Numbered from the stretch's first letter, positions 23,954 through 32,534 are shown. The stretch: 41,074 nt of DNA from Acinetobacter sp. ANC 4173 (GCF_004331255.1 NZ_SJOF01000022.1:1-41074), one strand, 5' to 3'. Notes: generated from the sequence alone by a model not told the origin. Numbers and translations are program-made.

Positions 23954-26900
23954 TTACATACCTTTTTTGAGCCGCTCTAGTTCGTTCATAAATGCATTCA
24001 TATCGACTTGAGATGACTCATCTCCGGAGACTTCTACCGTTTTTCCACCAATTGACAGGTTGTAGGTGATTGTCTTTGCAGATGGCTGTTCAACAGTAGC
24101 TGTTGGTAATGCCACATTCACTTCAGGTGCTAAAGCATTAACTGCTGCACTCTTGGTACCAGACTTTGCTGAGCCTTGGCCTGACATATATCGTGCCAAG
24201 AGTTCTTCAACTTTTTTGGTACCGAATGCTGAAGTTTGACCTTGAGCAATAAGCTTTTCAAATGCCTTGGCGGTGTATTCATTACCGCGTGCACGCGCAT
24301 CCATCGCCTTGCCTTTATCAATCTCTAAGCCTTGATTCAGAATGTTTTTAGCAAATTTGGCAGCCTCAGCTTCGTTATATCCCATGCCAGATAGCTTGGA
24401 TTGAATATCCATAACGTTATAAGTCGTAAAGTCAGCACCCACGCGCTGCGTCTTATTCTCTTTCTCTGCTTTGGATCGAGCATCCATCATCTCATTCCAC
24501 GCTTCGATTGAGCTTTTGGCTTCCTCACGAATCACACGCCCCATCTCACGATAAGCACTAATAGCTCCTCCCGAGACTCGCTGAGCATGGCTTTCAACCG
24601 CCCTATTCATTTCATCATAAGTCTGTACAGTCACGTTTCCAGTTTCATCAACTTCAACATTCAGCCCTGATTGAACCGCCTTTGCTTTAGCTGCCGATAT
24701 GGTTACTTGATCCCCGGAAGCAACTGCAGCTTGCATGGTCCGCTCATAAGCTTGTTTCAATTGATCAGCAGTAGCTTTGCCGCTTGATTGAATCGTATTG
24801 AAATCTGCTAAGGCTGACTGGGCAGCCAACTTAAGCTGTTCCTTGGTTTTAATACCTAAACGCTCGAAAGCTTGCTCAACAGGATCAAGGTCATCAGGTA
24901 ATTGCTGAGTAACACGGCGGATAGCCTCCACACCAAGTTCTACTTGCTTGGTAGAAAATACACCTTGTTTTTCAAACTCTAAAAGTTTGGCTTTAGCTGC
25001 ATCCACCTCAGCCGAGTTCTTGGCTGTTTCTAGCCATTTCGCCCAAGCTAAATATGTCGCTTCACCCGCCTCTTTTCCCTTAACACCCATCAACTCTAAA
25101 CTTTTTGTAAAACTATCAAGTGATGTTTGCTTAGAAGAAAAGCCATCTGAGACACGATTTAAAATATTATCTAAATCCAGCCCCAAAGCATCAGCTGCCT
25201 TACGTCCCGCAGCCAGCTTTCCTTCTAAGGAAGCAACAGATTCAACGCTGATTGCCATAGCACTGACAATGACTTTGCCAGTGCTATCAAACTCGGCCTT
25301 TAAACCCTGAGTAGCAAGTTCTGCATTCAGTACTTTAAGTTGAGCCATACCTGCAGCATCAGCTGATTGAATCATTACTGTAGCAATTGCTTGTGCTGAC
25401 TCAATCTTGGCATCCGTGATTTTTTGACTTTCAGCATGATAGGCTTTTTCCTTGACATCAAGTTCAGCCAAGCCTTTAGTGGCTAGATCAATAGAGGCTT
25501 GATTGCCAGACCTACGAGCATCAAATAATTGTTGCTCCAAGTGAAGACGTTCATCACTAATAGCTTTGTAATCAGATTGATGTTTCGATTCTTGAGCTTT
25601 TAGCTCATCAAGTTTCTTCTGATTATTAGCTATAAGTTCCTGATTCTTTTGTTCCTCGGATTTCTTGATGTTATCAATCGAACTTAGTGTTTGAGACTCG
25701 AAGTTCTTAATGCCATCGAAACCTTTATCAAAATACTCCTGAGACTTGGCCCTCATTGCCTCCATATTGGCAATCGCTTGATCTTTAACATCACCCCAAG
25801 TAAATACAGATTTTAGCTCGTACCAAGCTGAGGCTAAACCATACAAGGTGCCCGTGAATAAATTCACCACGATCCCAATAGACTTAAACCCATCACTCAA
25901 CAAACCAATCGCGATATTGAGTAAATCAATAAATTTCTGAAATCCACTAACTTGCTGACCTGCTGGATACAGTCCATCAGTAAATCCTAGTACTGCAGAA
26001 AGAGCATCACTGAACAAATCATTTGTTGCTTCACCAACCTCAAGCACAGTATTGAATAAGGTTTTAATGGCGTTGTAGATACTTACTAATGCGGTTTTAA
26101 GTGAATCCAAAGTACCTTGATCGTAGATGCTCGAGTAATAGTCACCAAATCGGACTAACCCTTGCCCAATATCATCAATAATAGGCTTGAGCAGACTCAT
26201 ATTACCTGCAAGTGTAGACAGCCATTGAGCAACGGTAGCCGATGCTCCATTTGCCTGATCCATTTCACCAATCAAGGTCTGCCAAGAAGTGGCTATCTTT
26301 TGTAAAGCATTGGAAATCGTTGTTGGGAACTGGTTGTACGTTTCTTGGATTGATGCTGATTGAGACTGAATAGCCTTGATGAGTCGCTCTGATGAAAGCT
26401 CACCATTCTCAGCCATTTTACGGAGTTCGCCTGTAGTCACACCAAGGCCTTTAGACATAGCACTGGTTAGACCAGGAGCTTGCTCCATGATGGAGTTAAA
26501 TTCGTCCCCCCTTAAAATTCCGCTCTGGAGGCTCTGGATAAATTGCTGTACTGCTGCATCACTGGCCTGTGCTGAGCCGCCACCGATTTTAATCGCTTGA
26601 TTAACGGTTTTAGTGAGATCTAACGCTTGCTGCTGCGTCATTCCCATTTCTTTACCAGCATCATTAATCTTTGCAAAAAGATTACCTGTAGCCTCAAGAC
26701 TTGAATTTGTAGCGAGTGCAATTTGATGTACACCAGCCATTGCTTGATTAAAATTTCCACCCTCTCGGGTAGCGATATTAATTCGCGCTGAGAGATTGGT
26801 ATAAGAATCGGCTGCCTGAGCAAGTTCACGAATACCCAAGCCAATACCAAGCGCACCCATTGCACCAACAAGTGCGGTCACGGCGAACTTAGTAACATCT

Positions 26901-28234
26901 ATCCCTTTGGATAGTGCACCCATCCCCATATTGGCTTTATTTGCAGAGGTATCTACACCATCCAATTCACTTATTAACCGTGCAATTTCCTGTTCGGTAA
27001 GCTTGGTGACTCGTGCAACTTCCTCCGCTGGAAGTTTGCTGTTTTTCTTAAAGTCCTCAAGCTTCTGATTTAAATTGGCAATGGCATCATTAATTACTGT
27101 AGGCGGTGCTTTACCAAGTGCAGCGTAAATCGCATGCCCTGCTTGTGTAGCGCTGCCTGAAGCTTTATCTGTGCTACTGCTTACACTTCCCATTGCTGTA
27201 GAAGCTTTGGCCTGAAAATCCGTATAAGCATTTTTTGTTAAAGATAATGCATCCTCTAAAGCATTAACCTTTGCAGTGGCTTCATTAAATTTATTAAGTG
27301 ATACTGCACCAGATGATTGATTGAGAGCTTTAAGTTCTATATTTGCCTGCTGCAACTCATTTTCTAGAGAATTAATGGCCTGAGTTCCCAACCAGCCAAC
27401 ACGTTCCAATTCTTTTGAAGAAATGGCCGCACCATCTCCCATGCTTTCAATCGCACGGCTCGCAGTTTGAGCTTCTCCCACTACAGAGGTGAGATCTACG
27501 GAGCTGAATTTCTGCACCTTATTAATTGATGATTGAGTTGCATTATCAACACCCTTCATGGCATTGATAGCAACATCTTGATAATAATTAAATGCGCTAG
27601 ATACCTCGTTAATTGCATCCTTAATACTGAAAATGCGCTGCTTGGCGATTTCAATGTCTTTTAAGGTGCCATCAGTGCTTTGAAGCCGAACAAGTTCAGC
27701 TTGAGATACTTTTAAGGCTAGATTTAATGCATCAAGACCCTGCTCTCCAGAACTTGACATTGCACGGAGTTCGCCAGCACTAATAGTGGACTTATCGCCC
27801 AAAGCCTCGATTTCTTTTGCTGCAATAAAGAACTTATTTCCCAGCAACTCTGCTAACTGAACAGCATCACCCGGAATAGCGCTACCAATTTCAAATCCAG
27901 CCTTATTGGCCTTGGTTGCAATATTCTGTAGCTCGCTTCCTAAGCCATCAATTTTATCCGATACCTTGGTTGCCTGATTCCCCAAATCACTCGCAGCTTG
28001 GGATACTTCATTTAAATTACCTTTAGCCTGATCAGCTTTCTTTTGCAGATTGTCTGGCACAATTTTACTGATTTCATTTGCTGTCTCAGCGGAAGCTTTT
28101 CTAACTTCCTCAGCCTCTTTCTTAATTTCTTCAAATACTTTAACCGTAACATCTTTGGCTTGCTTTGTATTTGATACATAATCCTTGGTGTCTGCGTCCA
28201 TCACCAACTTAAACGTTAAATTTTTTCCAGACAT
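23954..28234 (-). CDS. Tail tape measure protein
   Basis: 1426 residues, the longest gene of the window. It sets tail length and is ejected during DNA entry. The first 440 residues are nearly all coiled-coil with Ala/Lys/Glu (KVFEEIKKEAEEVRKASAET). A glycine-rich hydrophobic segment follows near 448-470 (FAVTALVGAMGALGIGLGI). The conserved tape-measure domain runs to about 660 (SYTNLSARINIATREGG, QQFIQSLQSGILRGDEFNSI, TTISNALQKIATSWQTLIGE). Further hydrophobic helices and coiled coils make up the rest. The gene appears intact even though other parts of the prophage are deleted. It follows two tandem terminators, so it needs its own promoter or antitermination. Confidence 0.95.
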   Translation of the reverse strand: MSGKNLTFKLVMDADTKDYVSNTKQAKDVTVKVFEEIKKEAEEVRKASAETANEISKIVPDNLQKKADQAKGNLNEVSQAASDLGNQATKVSDKIDGLGSELQNIATKANKAGFEIGSAIPGDAVQLAELLGNKFFIAAKEIEALGDKSTISAGELRAMSSSGEQGLDALNLALKVSQAELVRLQSTDGTLKDIEIAKQRIFSIKDAINEVSSAFNYYQDVAINAMKGVDNATQSSINKVQKFSSVDLTSVVGEAQTASRAIESMGDGAAISSKELERVGWLGTQAINSLENELQQANIELKALNQSSGAVSLNKFNEATAKVNALEDALSLTKNAYTDFQAKASTAMGSVSSSTDKASGSATQAGHAIYAALGKAPPTVINDAIANLNQKLEDFKKNSKLPAEEVARVTKLTEQEIARLISELDGVDTSANKANMGMGALSKGIDVTKFAVTALVGAMGALGIGLGIRELAQAADSYTNLSARINIATREGGNFNQAMAGVHQIALATNSSLEATGNLFAKINDAGKEMGMTQQQALDLTKTVNQAIKIGGGSAQASDAAVQQFIQSLQSGILRGDEFNSIMEQAPGLTSAMSKGLGVTTGELRKMAENGELSSERLIKAIQSQSASIQETYNQFPTTISNALQKIATSWQTLIGEMDQANGASATVAQWLSTLAGNMSLLKPIIDDIGQGLVRFGDYYSSIYDQGTLDSLKTALVSIYNAIKTLFNTVLEVGEATNDLFSDALSAVLGFTDGLYPAGQQVSGFQKFIDLLNIAIGLLSDGFKSIGIVVNLFTGTLYGLASAWYELKSVFTWGDVKDQAIANMEAMRAKSQEYFDKGFDGIKNFESQTLSSIDNIKKSEEQKNQELIANNQKKLDELKAQESKHQSDYKAISDERLHLEQQLFDARRSGNQASIDLATKGLAELDVKEKAYHAESQKITDAKIESAQAIATVMIQSADAAGMAQLKVLNAELATQGLKAEFDSTGKVIVSAMAISVESVASLEGKLAAGRKAADALGLDLDNILNRVSDGFSSKQTSLDSFTKSLELMGVKGKEAGEATYLAWAKWLETAKNSAEVDAAKAKLLEFEKQGVFSTKQVELGVEAIRRVTQQLPDDLDPVEQAFERLGIKTKEQLKLAAQSALADFNTIQSSGKATADQLKQAYERTMQAAVASGDQVTISAAKAKAVQSGLNVEVDETGNVTVQTYDEMNRAVESHAQRVSGGAISAYREMGRVIREEAKSSIEAWNEMMDARSKAEKENKTQRVGADFTTYNVMDIQSKLSGMGYNEAEAAKFAKNILNQGLEIDKGKAMDARARGNEYTAKAFEKLIAQGQTSAFGTKKVEELLARYMSGQGSAKSGTKSAAVNALAPEVNVALPTATVEQPSAKTITYNLSIGGKTVEVSGDESSQVDMNAFMNELERLKKGM

Positions 28235-28261
28235 AGAAACCTCAAATTACGGACAATAAAA

Positions 28262-28283
28262 AACCGACTCGTTTGAGTCGGTT
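28262..28283 (-). terminator. Terminator upstream of the tape measure gene
   Basis: AACCGACTC/GAGTCGGTT, perfect 9-bp stem with a 4-nt loop, followed on the minus strand by TTTTTATTG. Confidence 0.75.
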
Positions 28284-28303
28284 GTTAAAAATTTAGTGCT
28301 AAA

Positions 28304-28324
28304 AAAACCACCCGAAGGTGGTTT
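28304..28324 (-). terminator. Antirepressor gene terminator
   Basis: Stem AAACCACC/GGTGGTTT with a 4-nt loop, directly after the antirepressor stop on the minus strand, with a run of seven T. Confidence 0.85.
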
Positions 28325-28327
28325 CAT

Positions 28328-29167
28328 TCACTTTTCTAAATACCACTCCATTGTATGGACTGCCTGTCCACCTAAACAGTTATAAGTTGTCATCCCATTT
28401 TTTATAGCCGCTTGGTTCAGTATGTTTGCGTGACAAGCCATCTCTTGAGCCATACCAATCATTTGCGCTGCATACTCACTTCTGAGTAACGTCAATGCTG
28501 GATAAAACTCATTTTTAATGAGCTTCGCTATTTTTGGTACATACCACATTAAGAATTGCACATCTTGATCCCTCCATGGTTCCGCTAACTGCATCTTGTC
28601 TGCATTGCTAAACATGGCAATCAAATGATGAACATATTCCACGGCGACAGGAATTGCCTCGTATGGAATTTCTTTAATACTTTTAACATTAAATCGCTGA
28701 AGGATTAGCTTCCATGCATCACTTGAGTTTAAGTGCTTGGTTTTAGCAACTAGCATGGCGTGTGCATCGTGAAGTGGAGTTCGCTCAACTTTCGTCGTTC
28801 TTGGGTTTACAGCTTGTCCTTTTGTCCAATAATCCCAAAGCACATCGTCACATTCCTCTTGATACTTAATCACGGTATCGCGGAGTTCTGGTTTTACTTT
28901 GTTTGGATTTACAGAATATAGCCAAGCCGTCAACTTACGCACTGGGATGCATGTGTGTGAGCGTGCCTGATCATCACCCATTATCTGCATTGTGATTTCC
29001 ACAACGCAGCTTTCAAACTTCTGTTTTATCTTCACAAATTGTGAAGCCCAATCCAATCCCATGCCCTGCACAATTTGACGCAATGGTGTGTAAGGCTGTC
29101 CTTTATGCTCTACAACATAAAGCTCGGCATTATGGAAAGGAACTGCAATTTGAGTTAAACTTGTCAT
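28328..29167 (-). CDS. Phage antirepressor, P22 AntN-type
   Basis: 279 residues. The first 125 are the P22 antirepressor N-terminal domain: VPFHNAELYVVEHKGQPYTP, LRQIVQGMGLDWASQFVKIK, VRKLTAWLYSVNPNKVKPEL and YQEECDDVLWDYWTKGQAVN. Such proteins bind a phage repressor non-covalently and inactivate it. The C-terminal 150 residues (DAHAMLVAKTKHLNSSDAWK, IPYEAIPVAVEYVHHLI) are not assigned. It lies 23 bp after an Arc-like gene on the same strand. In P22 the same arc-ant pair forms the immI region. The target repressor may be the divergent gene at 29458 or one elsewhere in the chromosome. Confidence 0.88.
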   Translation of the reverse strand: MTSLTQIAVPFHNAELYVVEHKGQPYTPLRQIVQGMGLDWASQFVKIKQKFESCVVEITMQIMGDDQARSHTCIPVRKLTAWLYSVNPNKVKPELRDTVIKYQEECDDVLWDYWTKGQAVNPRTTKVERTPLHDAHAMLVAKTKHLNSSDAWKLILQRFNVKSIKEIPYEAIPVAVEYVHHLIAMFSNADKMQLAEPWRDQDVQFLMWYVPKIAKLIKNEFYPALTLLRSEYAAQMIGMAQEMACHANILNQAAIKNGMTTYNCLGGQAVHTMEWYLEK

Positions 29168-29190
29168 GAGTTTGATTCCTTTGCTTAGGG

Positions 29191-29382
29191 TTAAACAGAA
29201 GCAGATTGATTACTTTGGCGAGTGCAATCTGCTTTTTTATTGTCTGGGTTTTCCAGAAGACCTTCTTCACGCAAAACCTTTTTTAAATAATAGGTAAATT
29301 GTCTTTTTATAGACCTATCATCTCTTTCTGCTGCCTTCTTGACAATCTCAGCTAATTCGTCATCATAAGCGCAAGTGTACAT
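29191..29382 (-). CDS. Arc-like ribbon-helix-helix regulator
   Basis: 63 residues. MYTCAYDDELAEIVKKAAERD plus DRSIKRQFTYYLKKVLREEG give the ribbon-helix-helix pattern: a short strand, helix A to the RD turn, then helix B with the R-S-I-K-R-Q sequence. The tail is polar and probably disordered. In P22, Arc represses the arc-ant transcript; by position this protein should do the same for the antirepressor. Tandem 10-bp repeats lie about 30 bp upstream of its start, and RHH proteins commonly bind such tandem half-sites. Confidence 0.75.
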   Translation of the reverse strand: MYTCAYDDELAEIVKKAAERDDRSIKRQFTYYLKKVLREEGLLENPDNKKADCTRQSNQSASV

Positions 29383-29410
29383 ATTTATAGATTCCTATAA
29401 TATTCTGTTG

Positions 29411-29440
29411 GTTTATATAAGTTACTATAAGTTTATATAG
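29411..29440. promoter_or_regulatory. Three tandem 10-bp operator repeats
   Basis: GTTTATATAA, GTTACTATAA and GTTTATATAG follow one another without spacer in the 75-bp divergent promoter between the Arc-like gene and the repressor-like gene. A period of 10 bp places each half-site on the same DNA face, as in MetJ/Arc-type operators. Promoter elements must overlap the repeats. Confidence 0.6.
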
Positions 29441-29457
29441 GTGTAAATAGGATCCCT

Positions 29458-30057
29458 ATGCAAAATGATTTTTCTACCCGCTTAAAATATTTCCGCTCTT
29501 TGAGGGACCTCTCTCAAGTTGAGCTTGCAAAGCGCGTTGGTATATCTAGTAAGCAAGTCTCTGATTATGAAGTTGGCTCATCTAAACCACGCCAATCAAC
29601 CTATATGAAAATATTAAATGCACTTGAGGTAAGCGATCAGGTATTTAGCAATAGTGACTTATGTTCTCTTGATTTAAATGATCTTGAGGATGATCAACAA
29701 GTCATTTTCCGGAATGATAGTGGCGATAAAATCATCTTATCTCGAGAGTTTTGTACTAAAAACCGTTTCCACCCAATCAAAGACTTGAGTGTTTATAAAA
29801 TCCAAGGAAATGCCATGGAGGAAACTCTTTTGGATGGGGATTTGGTTTTGGTTGATACAACATTTAGAGATATTATTTCCGGAAGACTCTTCTTGATTTA
29901 CTTTTATGGCGAAAAAATGGCTGTTCGCCTTTATCGAAGTCAAGATGGGTTGATTAACATTGTTAGAGATAACAAATCATATTCTGATCAAGAATCAATA
30001 AACGAGTCCGAAATAATCGTATTAGGAAAAATCGTTTACAGACAAGGCTTGATTTAA
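29458..30057 (+). CDS. Repressor-like protein, HTH plus inactive S24 domain
   Basis: 199 residues. The helix-turn-helix XRE domain is at about 7-60 (LKYFRSLRDLSQVELAKRVG, ISSKQVSDYEVGSSKPR). The C-terminal domain has the LexA/CI S24 fold: YKIQGNAMEETLLDGDLVLV. In active members the nucleophile is serine (G-D/N-S-M-E); here it is Ala119, and the usual VKRL lysine is replaced in MAVRLYRS. Self-cleavage is therefore not expected. AGGATC lies before the ATG. It is the only plus-strand gene of the prophage core and has its own terminator, so it can be expressed separately from late genes. Confidence 0.85.
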   Translation: MQNDFSTRLKYFRSLRDLSQVELAKRVGISSKQVSDYEVGSSKPRQSTYMKILNALEVSDQVFSNSDLCSLDLNDLEDDQQVIFRNDSGDKIILSREFCTKNRFHPIKDLSVYKIQGNAMEETLLDGDLVLVDTTFRDIISGRLFLIYFYGEKMAVRLYRSQDGLINIVRDNKSYSDQESINESEIIVLGKIVYRQGLI

Positions 30058-30078
30058 AAAAGCACCCTAGGGTGCTTT
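30056..30078 (+). terminator. Terminator of the repressor-like gene
   Basis: AAAGCACCC TAG GGTGCTTT hairpin starting at the stop codon of the repressor-like gene, followed by a short A/T stretch. Confidence 0.75.
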
Positions 30079-30088
30079 AATCTGTACT

Positions 30089-30150
30089 AGCTCAAACCCG
30101 ATCTGACAGTTACCCATTTTTTAGTGTGCCTGTCAGGTTAAATTTGAGCT
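30089..30150. repeat. Nested inverted repeat, 62 bp
   Basis: AGCTCAAA (30089-30096) with TTTGAGCT (30143-30150) outside, and CTGACAG (30103-30109) with CTGTCAG (30130-30136) inside. It lies between the repressor-like gene terminator and the DUF6714 gene. It could be a late terminator, a recombination remnant or a small mobile repeat end. Confidence 0.6.
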
Positions 30151-30166
30151 ACTACTGGTAATTTTA

Positions 30167-30697
30167 TTAAAGTTCAGGTATCCAGGATACATATCCTTTA
30201 TAATGGTCACTTACAAATTCAATAATAAATTTTTTTTGGTCATCGTCAAAAACGTGTTGATCTTTTTCCCATTGTGAGTTCAACCTAAAAACGAATGAGT
30301 CCATGTAAGTTTTATTTTCATCAGTTGATAGAAAATAATAGAATGCAGCAGGTAAAAAGAATTTAAAGCCCTCTGAGCTTAAATAACTACAGTTTTGCCC
30401 AAAGTAATACAAGTATTCATAACTTACATCTTTCCATGTTTTGATCCCCTCATGCGGTCTGCTACGTGAACAAGCTGCTTCTAATCCAATTTTTAAATAA
30501 AATTGAGGCCAGTCAAAGTTATATTCAAGAATCAAGTCTTCTGCAGACACTCCTATTGAAGATAAGTAATCATCATCAATTTGTTCAAAATATCCATAAT
30601 GTGTATCATAAAAATCACACTCAAGTAGAGAGCGGTTATCCCCTAATGGGAAAGGAGGGAAAATCTCTTCGAGAAGCTCTTTGGTATTTACTTTCAT
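30167..30697 (-). CDS. DUF6714 family protein, possible immunity partner
   Basis: 176 residues from ATG 30697 (MKVNTKELLEEIFPPFPLGD); an overlapping ATG at 30712 adds five. The core motif EAACSRSRPHEGIKTWKDVS, with WKDVSYEYLYYFGQNCSYLS and KFFLPAAFYYFL, is that of the DUF6714 family of small acidic cytoplasmic proteins. It has no signal or membrane helix and is rich in Asp, Glu and aromatic residues, as many immunity proteins are. It starts 2 nt after the stop of the lipoprotein gene and is therefore translated with it. An antidote role is inferred from linkage only. Confidence 0.75.
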   Translation of the reverse strand: MKVNTKELLEEIFPPFPLGDNRSLLECDFYDTHYGYFEQIDDDYLSSIGVSAEDLILEYNFDWPQFYLKIGLEAACSRSRPHEGIKTWKDVSYEYLYYFGQNCSYLSSEGFKFFLPAAFYYFLSTDENKTYMDSFVFRLNSQWEKDQHVFDDDQKKFIIEFVSDHYKGYVSWIPEL

Positions 30698-30699
30698 AA

Positions 30700-31800
30700 T
30701 TAATTTTCGCATCGGCTTAGGGCATTTCGATTATTATTTAGTTCTATAAGATGGTTTGGATCAACAGGTGACCAACAAGCATTTTCCTGAATTCTTGCAT
30801 TTATTAAATTTCTCCAAAAAACAGCATTAGTTGCCTTAATTACTGGATCTGTTACATATTCGCAGCTCTTTCCTCTTGCGGCAGTTTTAGCATCCCTTGT
30901 CGCTCTGGTTATCGGCATAAATTGTGATCTATCACAAACCCAACAGCTACCATTTCTAACAATACCACTTGGACATTGCGATTTATTTTCTAACTGATCA
31001 ACGATTTCTTGCTCTATCTCTTCATCATTTGCGGCATCTTCAAGAATCTGTGCGGCTGCTGCCATTGTCGCGATTTGAGCATCTAGACTGCCAGCATCAG
31101 CATTTTCAATGACTTTTTGGGCTACAGTTTCTAAGTGTAGGTTTTTTTGTTCTCGTTCAGCATTTGGATCGTATGCGGGGTTAGCATAAGTTTTGAGGGT
31201 GTAATGAATATCTTTAACACCAGAACCTTCAAGTTTACAACGCCAAGCACTTGAAGAATATGAAAGAGTAGCTTTGGAATGATTTTTATGAACTAATAGC
31301 AAAGCCTGGCAAGCTCCGTCATTAGTAGCGTATTTTTTGTTGTCAGCATAGTTAATAACATAGTATTGATCGTATGGTTGAGCGAGATCTGGACGAATAT
31401 TAACGTAATATTTAACAGTATTGTTGGTAGGATCCAACACCCAATTAACAGCTCCTAACAACTCCTCTACGGCTACCGACAATGCATAACCGGCAACTCC
31501 TTTCCCTAATACTTTCGCTACCTGAGAAGCATCTGCTGTAAGTACGGCCGATGATGTGAGTGCATCCTTAGTACCCTCATATAATGCTGATGCCCCCAGA
31601 GCCTTTGGATTAAATAAATGCCACCCATCAAAAGGCACTGTCATTGAATACGTAGATATTGATCGAGCAGATGCTTGTTGAATGTTATTTGATGTTAGTT
31701 CTGTGCTTTGATTGTTTGTGGTTGAAGTGACATCAGATGAACCTTTCTCCCCACACCCAACCAGCCCCAGCATTATTGCTAATAAAATTATCTTTTTCAT
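30700..31800 (-). CDS. Large cargo lipoprotein, function unknown
   Basis: 366 residues with a signal peptide and lipobox (LAIMLGLVGCGEKG, Cys16), a Ser/Thr/Asn-rich linker to about residue 50, and a middle domain containing YYVNIRPDLAQPYDQYYVIN. A long Ala/Glu helix follows (AQIATMAAAAQILEDAANDE). The C-terminal domain has six cysteines (SQCPSG, GSCWVCDRSQF, KSCEYV, NACWSP, SRCEN). It is not a usual tail gene. It lies between the tail chaperone and the regulatory island and has a strong AGAGGGGA site. Cargo such as a surface exclusion protein or secreted effector is possible; I recognise no catalytic site. Confidence 0.75.
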   Translation of the reverse strand: MKKIILLAIMLGLVGCGEKGSSDVTSTTNNQSTELTSNNIQQASARSISTYSMTVPFDGWHLFNPKALGASALYEGTKDALTSSAVLTADASQVAKVLGKGVAGYALSVAVEELLGAVNWVLDPTNNTVKYYVNIRPDLAQPYDQYYVINYADNKKYATNDGACQALLLVHKNHSKATLSYSSSAWRCKLEGSGVKDIHYTLKTYANPAYDPNAEREQKNLHLETVAQKVIENADAGSLDAQIATMAAAAQILEDAANDEEIEQEIVDQLENKSQCPSGIVRNGSCWVCDRSQFMPITRATRDAKTAARGKSCEYVTDPVIKATNAVFWRNLINARIQENACWSPVDPNHLIELNNNRNALSRCEN

Positions 31801-31874
31801 GTTATCCCCTCTAATTCTCAGGGAATAATATTTTAATTAAAGGTAAAAATAAATAGAAGGAAATTAAAGATTTT

Positions 31875-32465
31875 TTATTCTTTCAGCTCATCAATAAAAC
31901 TTTTAAATTGTTTCGCTGCAGCATGATGAGCCATCCGAATGATATTGGATTGAGTAGCAATATTCTGCTTTTCACGTTTCACTACTGCTTCAGAGTAAAG
32001 CTTAAATGATCCATAAGTCATATTCATGATACTTTCATGGCTATGGCCATTCGATACCAGCAACTGGAATGAATCAAACCAAGTCGAACCTTGATCATTT
32101 GTTTCAGTACGCTTACGGCGTTTCGATTTCTGCTCTTTATCCACAAAATATGGCTGATTTACTTTTAAAGCTGTTCCGAGCAATTGGATAAATACGTCCT
32201 GATCTTCAGCCGTTTTTAAGATAGATTGATAATCCAAATCAGTGATGAGTTCTAGCATCACAACACATTCAATCAAATGCTTTTGAATCACTTCCTTAAG
32301 AATTTCATCTGAATAATCACTCACATTGCCCAGTGCACTCTTGATAGGATCAGCCGCTCCTACCCATAAATCGAACTGGCTCATTTGGATCTGCCGAACC
32401 TCAAGAGAGACATCATCTACTTCGAGGTTTAAGCTACGATTCGCTGCAATAAAGAAATCATTCAT
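31875..32465 (-). CDS. Tail assembly chaperone-like protein
   Basis: 196 residues. Located after the tail tube gene and before the tape measure (with the island inserted), the place of the tail assembly chaperone that coats the tape measure. The sequence is helical: MNDFFIAANRSLNLEVDDVS, VVMLELITDLDYQSILKTAE. A charged region (KEQKSKRRKRTETND) follows and then SWFDSFQ-like and IMNMTYGSFKLYSEAV helices, resembling chaperone C-terminal extensions. No obvious slippery frameshift site is seen. AGGAT lies before the start. Confidence 0.7.
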   Translation of the reverse strand: MNDFFIAANRSLNLEVDDVSLEVRQIQMSQFDLWVGAADPIKSALGNVSDYSDEILKEVIQKHLIECVVMLELITDLDYQSILKTAEDQDVFIQLLGTALKVNQPYFVDKEQKSKRRKRTETNDQGSTWFDSFQLLVSNGHSHESIMNMTYGSFKLYSEAVVKREKQNIATQSNIIRMAHHAAAKQFKSFIDELKE

Positions 32466-32480
32466 GATGGAATCCTAAAA

Positions 32481-32529
32481 ACAGGCACAAAAAAAAGACG
32501 CTGGTGCGTCTGGTATTCTTTGTGCCTGT
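32481..32529 (-). terminator. Compound terminator after the tail tube gene
   Basis: Outer ACAGGCACAAA/TTTGTGCCTGT (32481-32491 and 32519-32529) encloses an inner AGACGC/GCGTCT hairpin. On the minus strand the inner hairpin is followed by a T-run. It separates the tail tube gene from the chaperone gene, as expected for a highly expressed structural gene. Confidence 0.7.
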
Positions 32530-32534
32530 GAAGC

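Noticed and set aside
31875..32465. Tail chaperone translational frameshift product
   Set aside because: No slippery heptamer near the 3' end and no following overlapping frame; the next gene is the unrelated lipoprotein.
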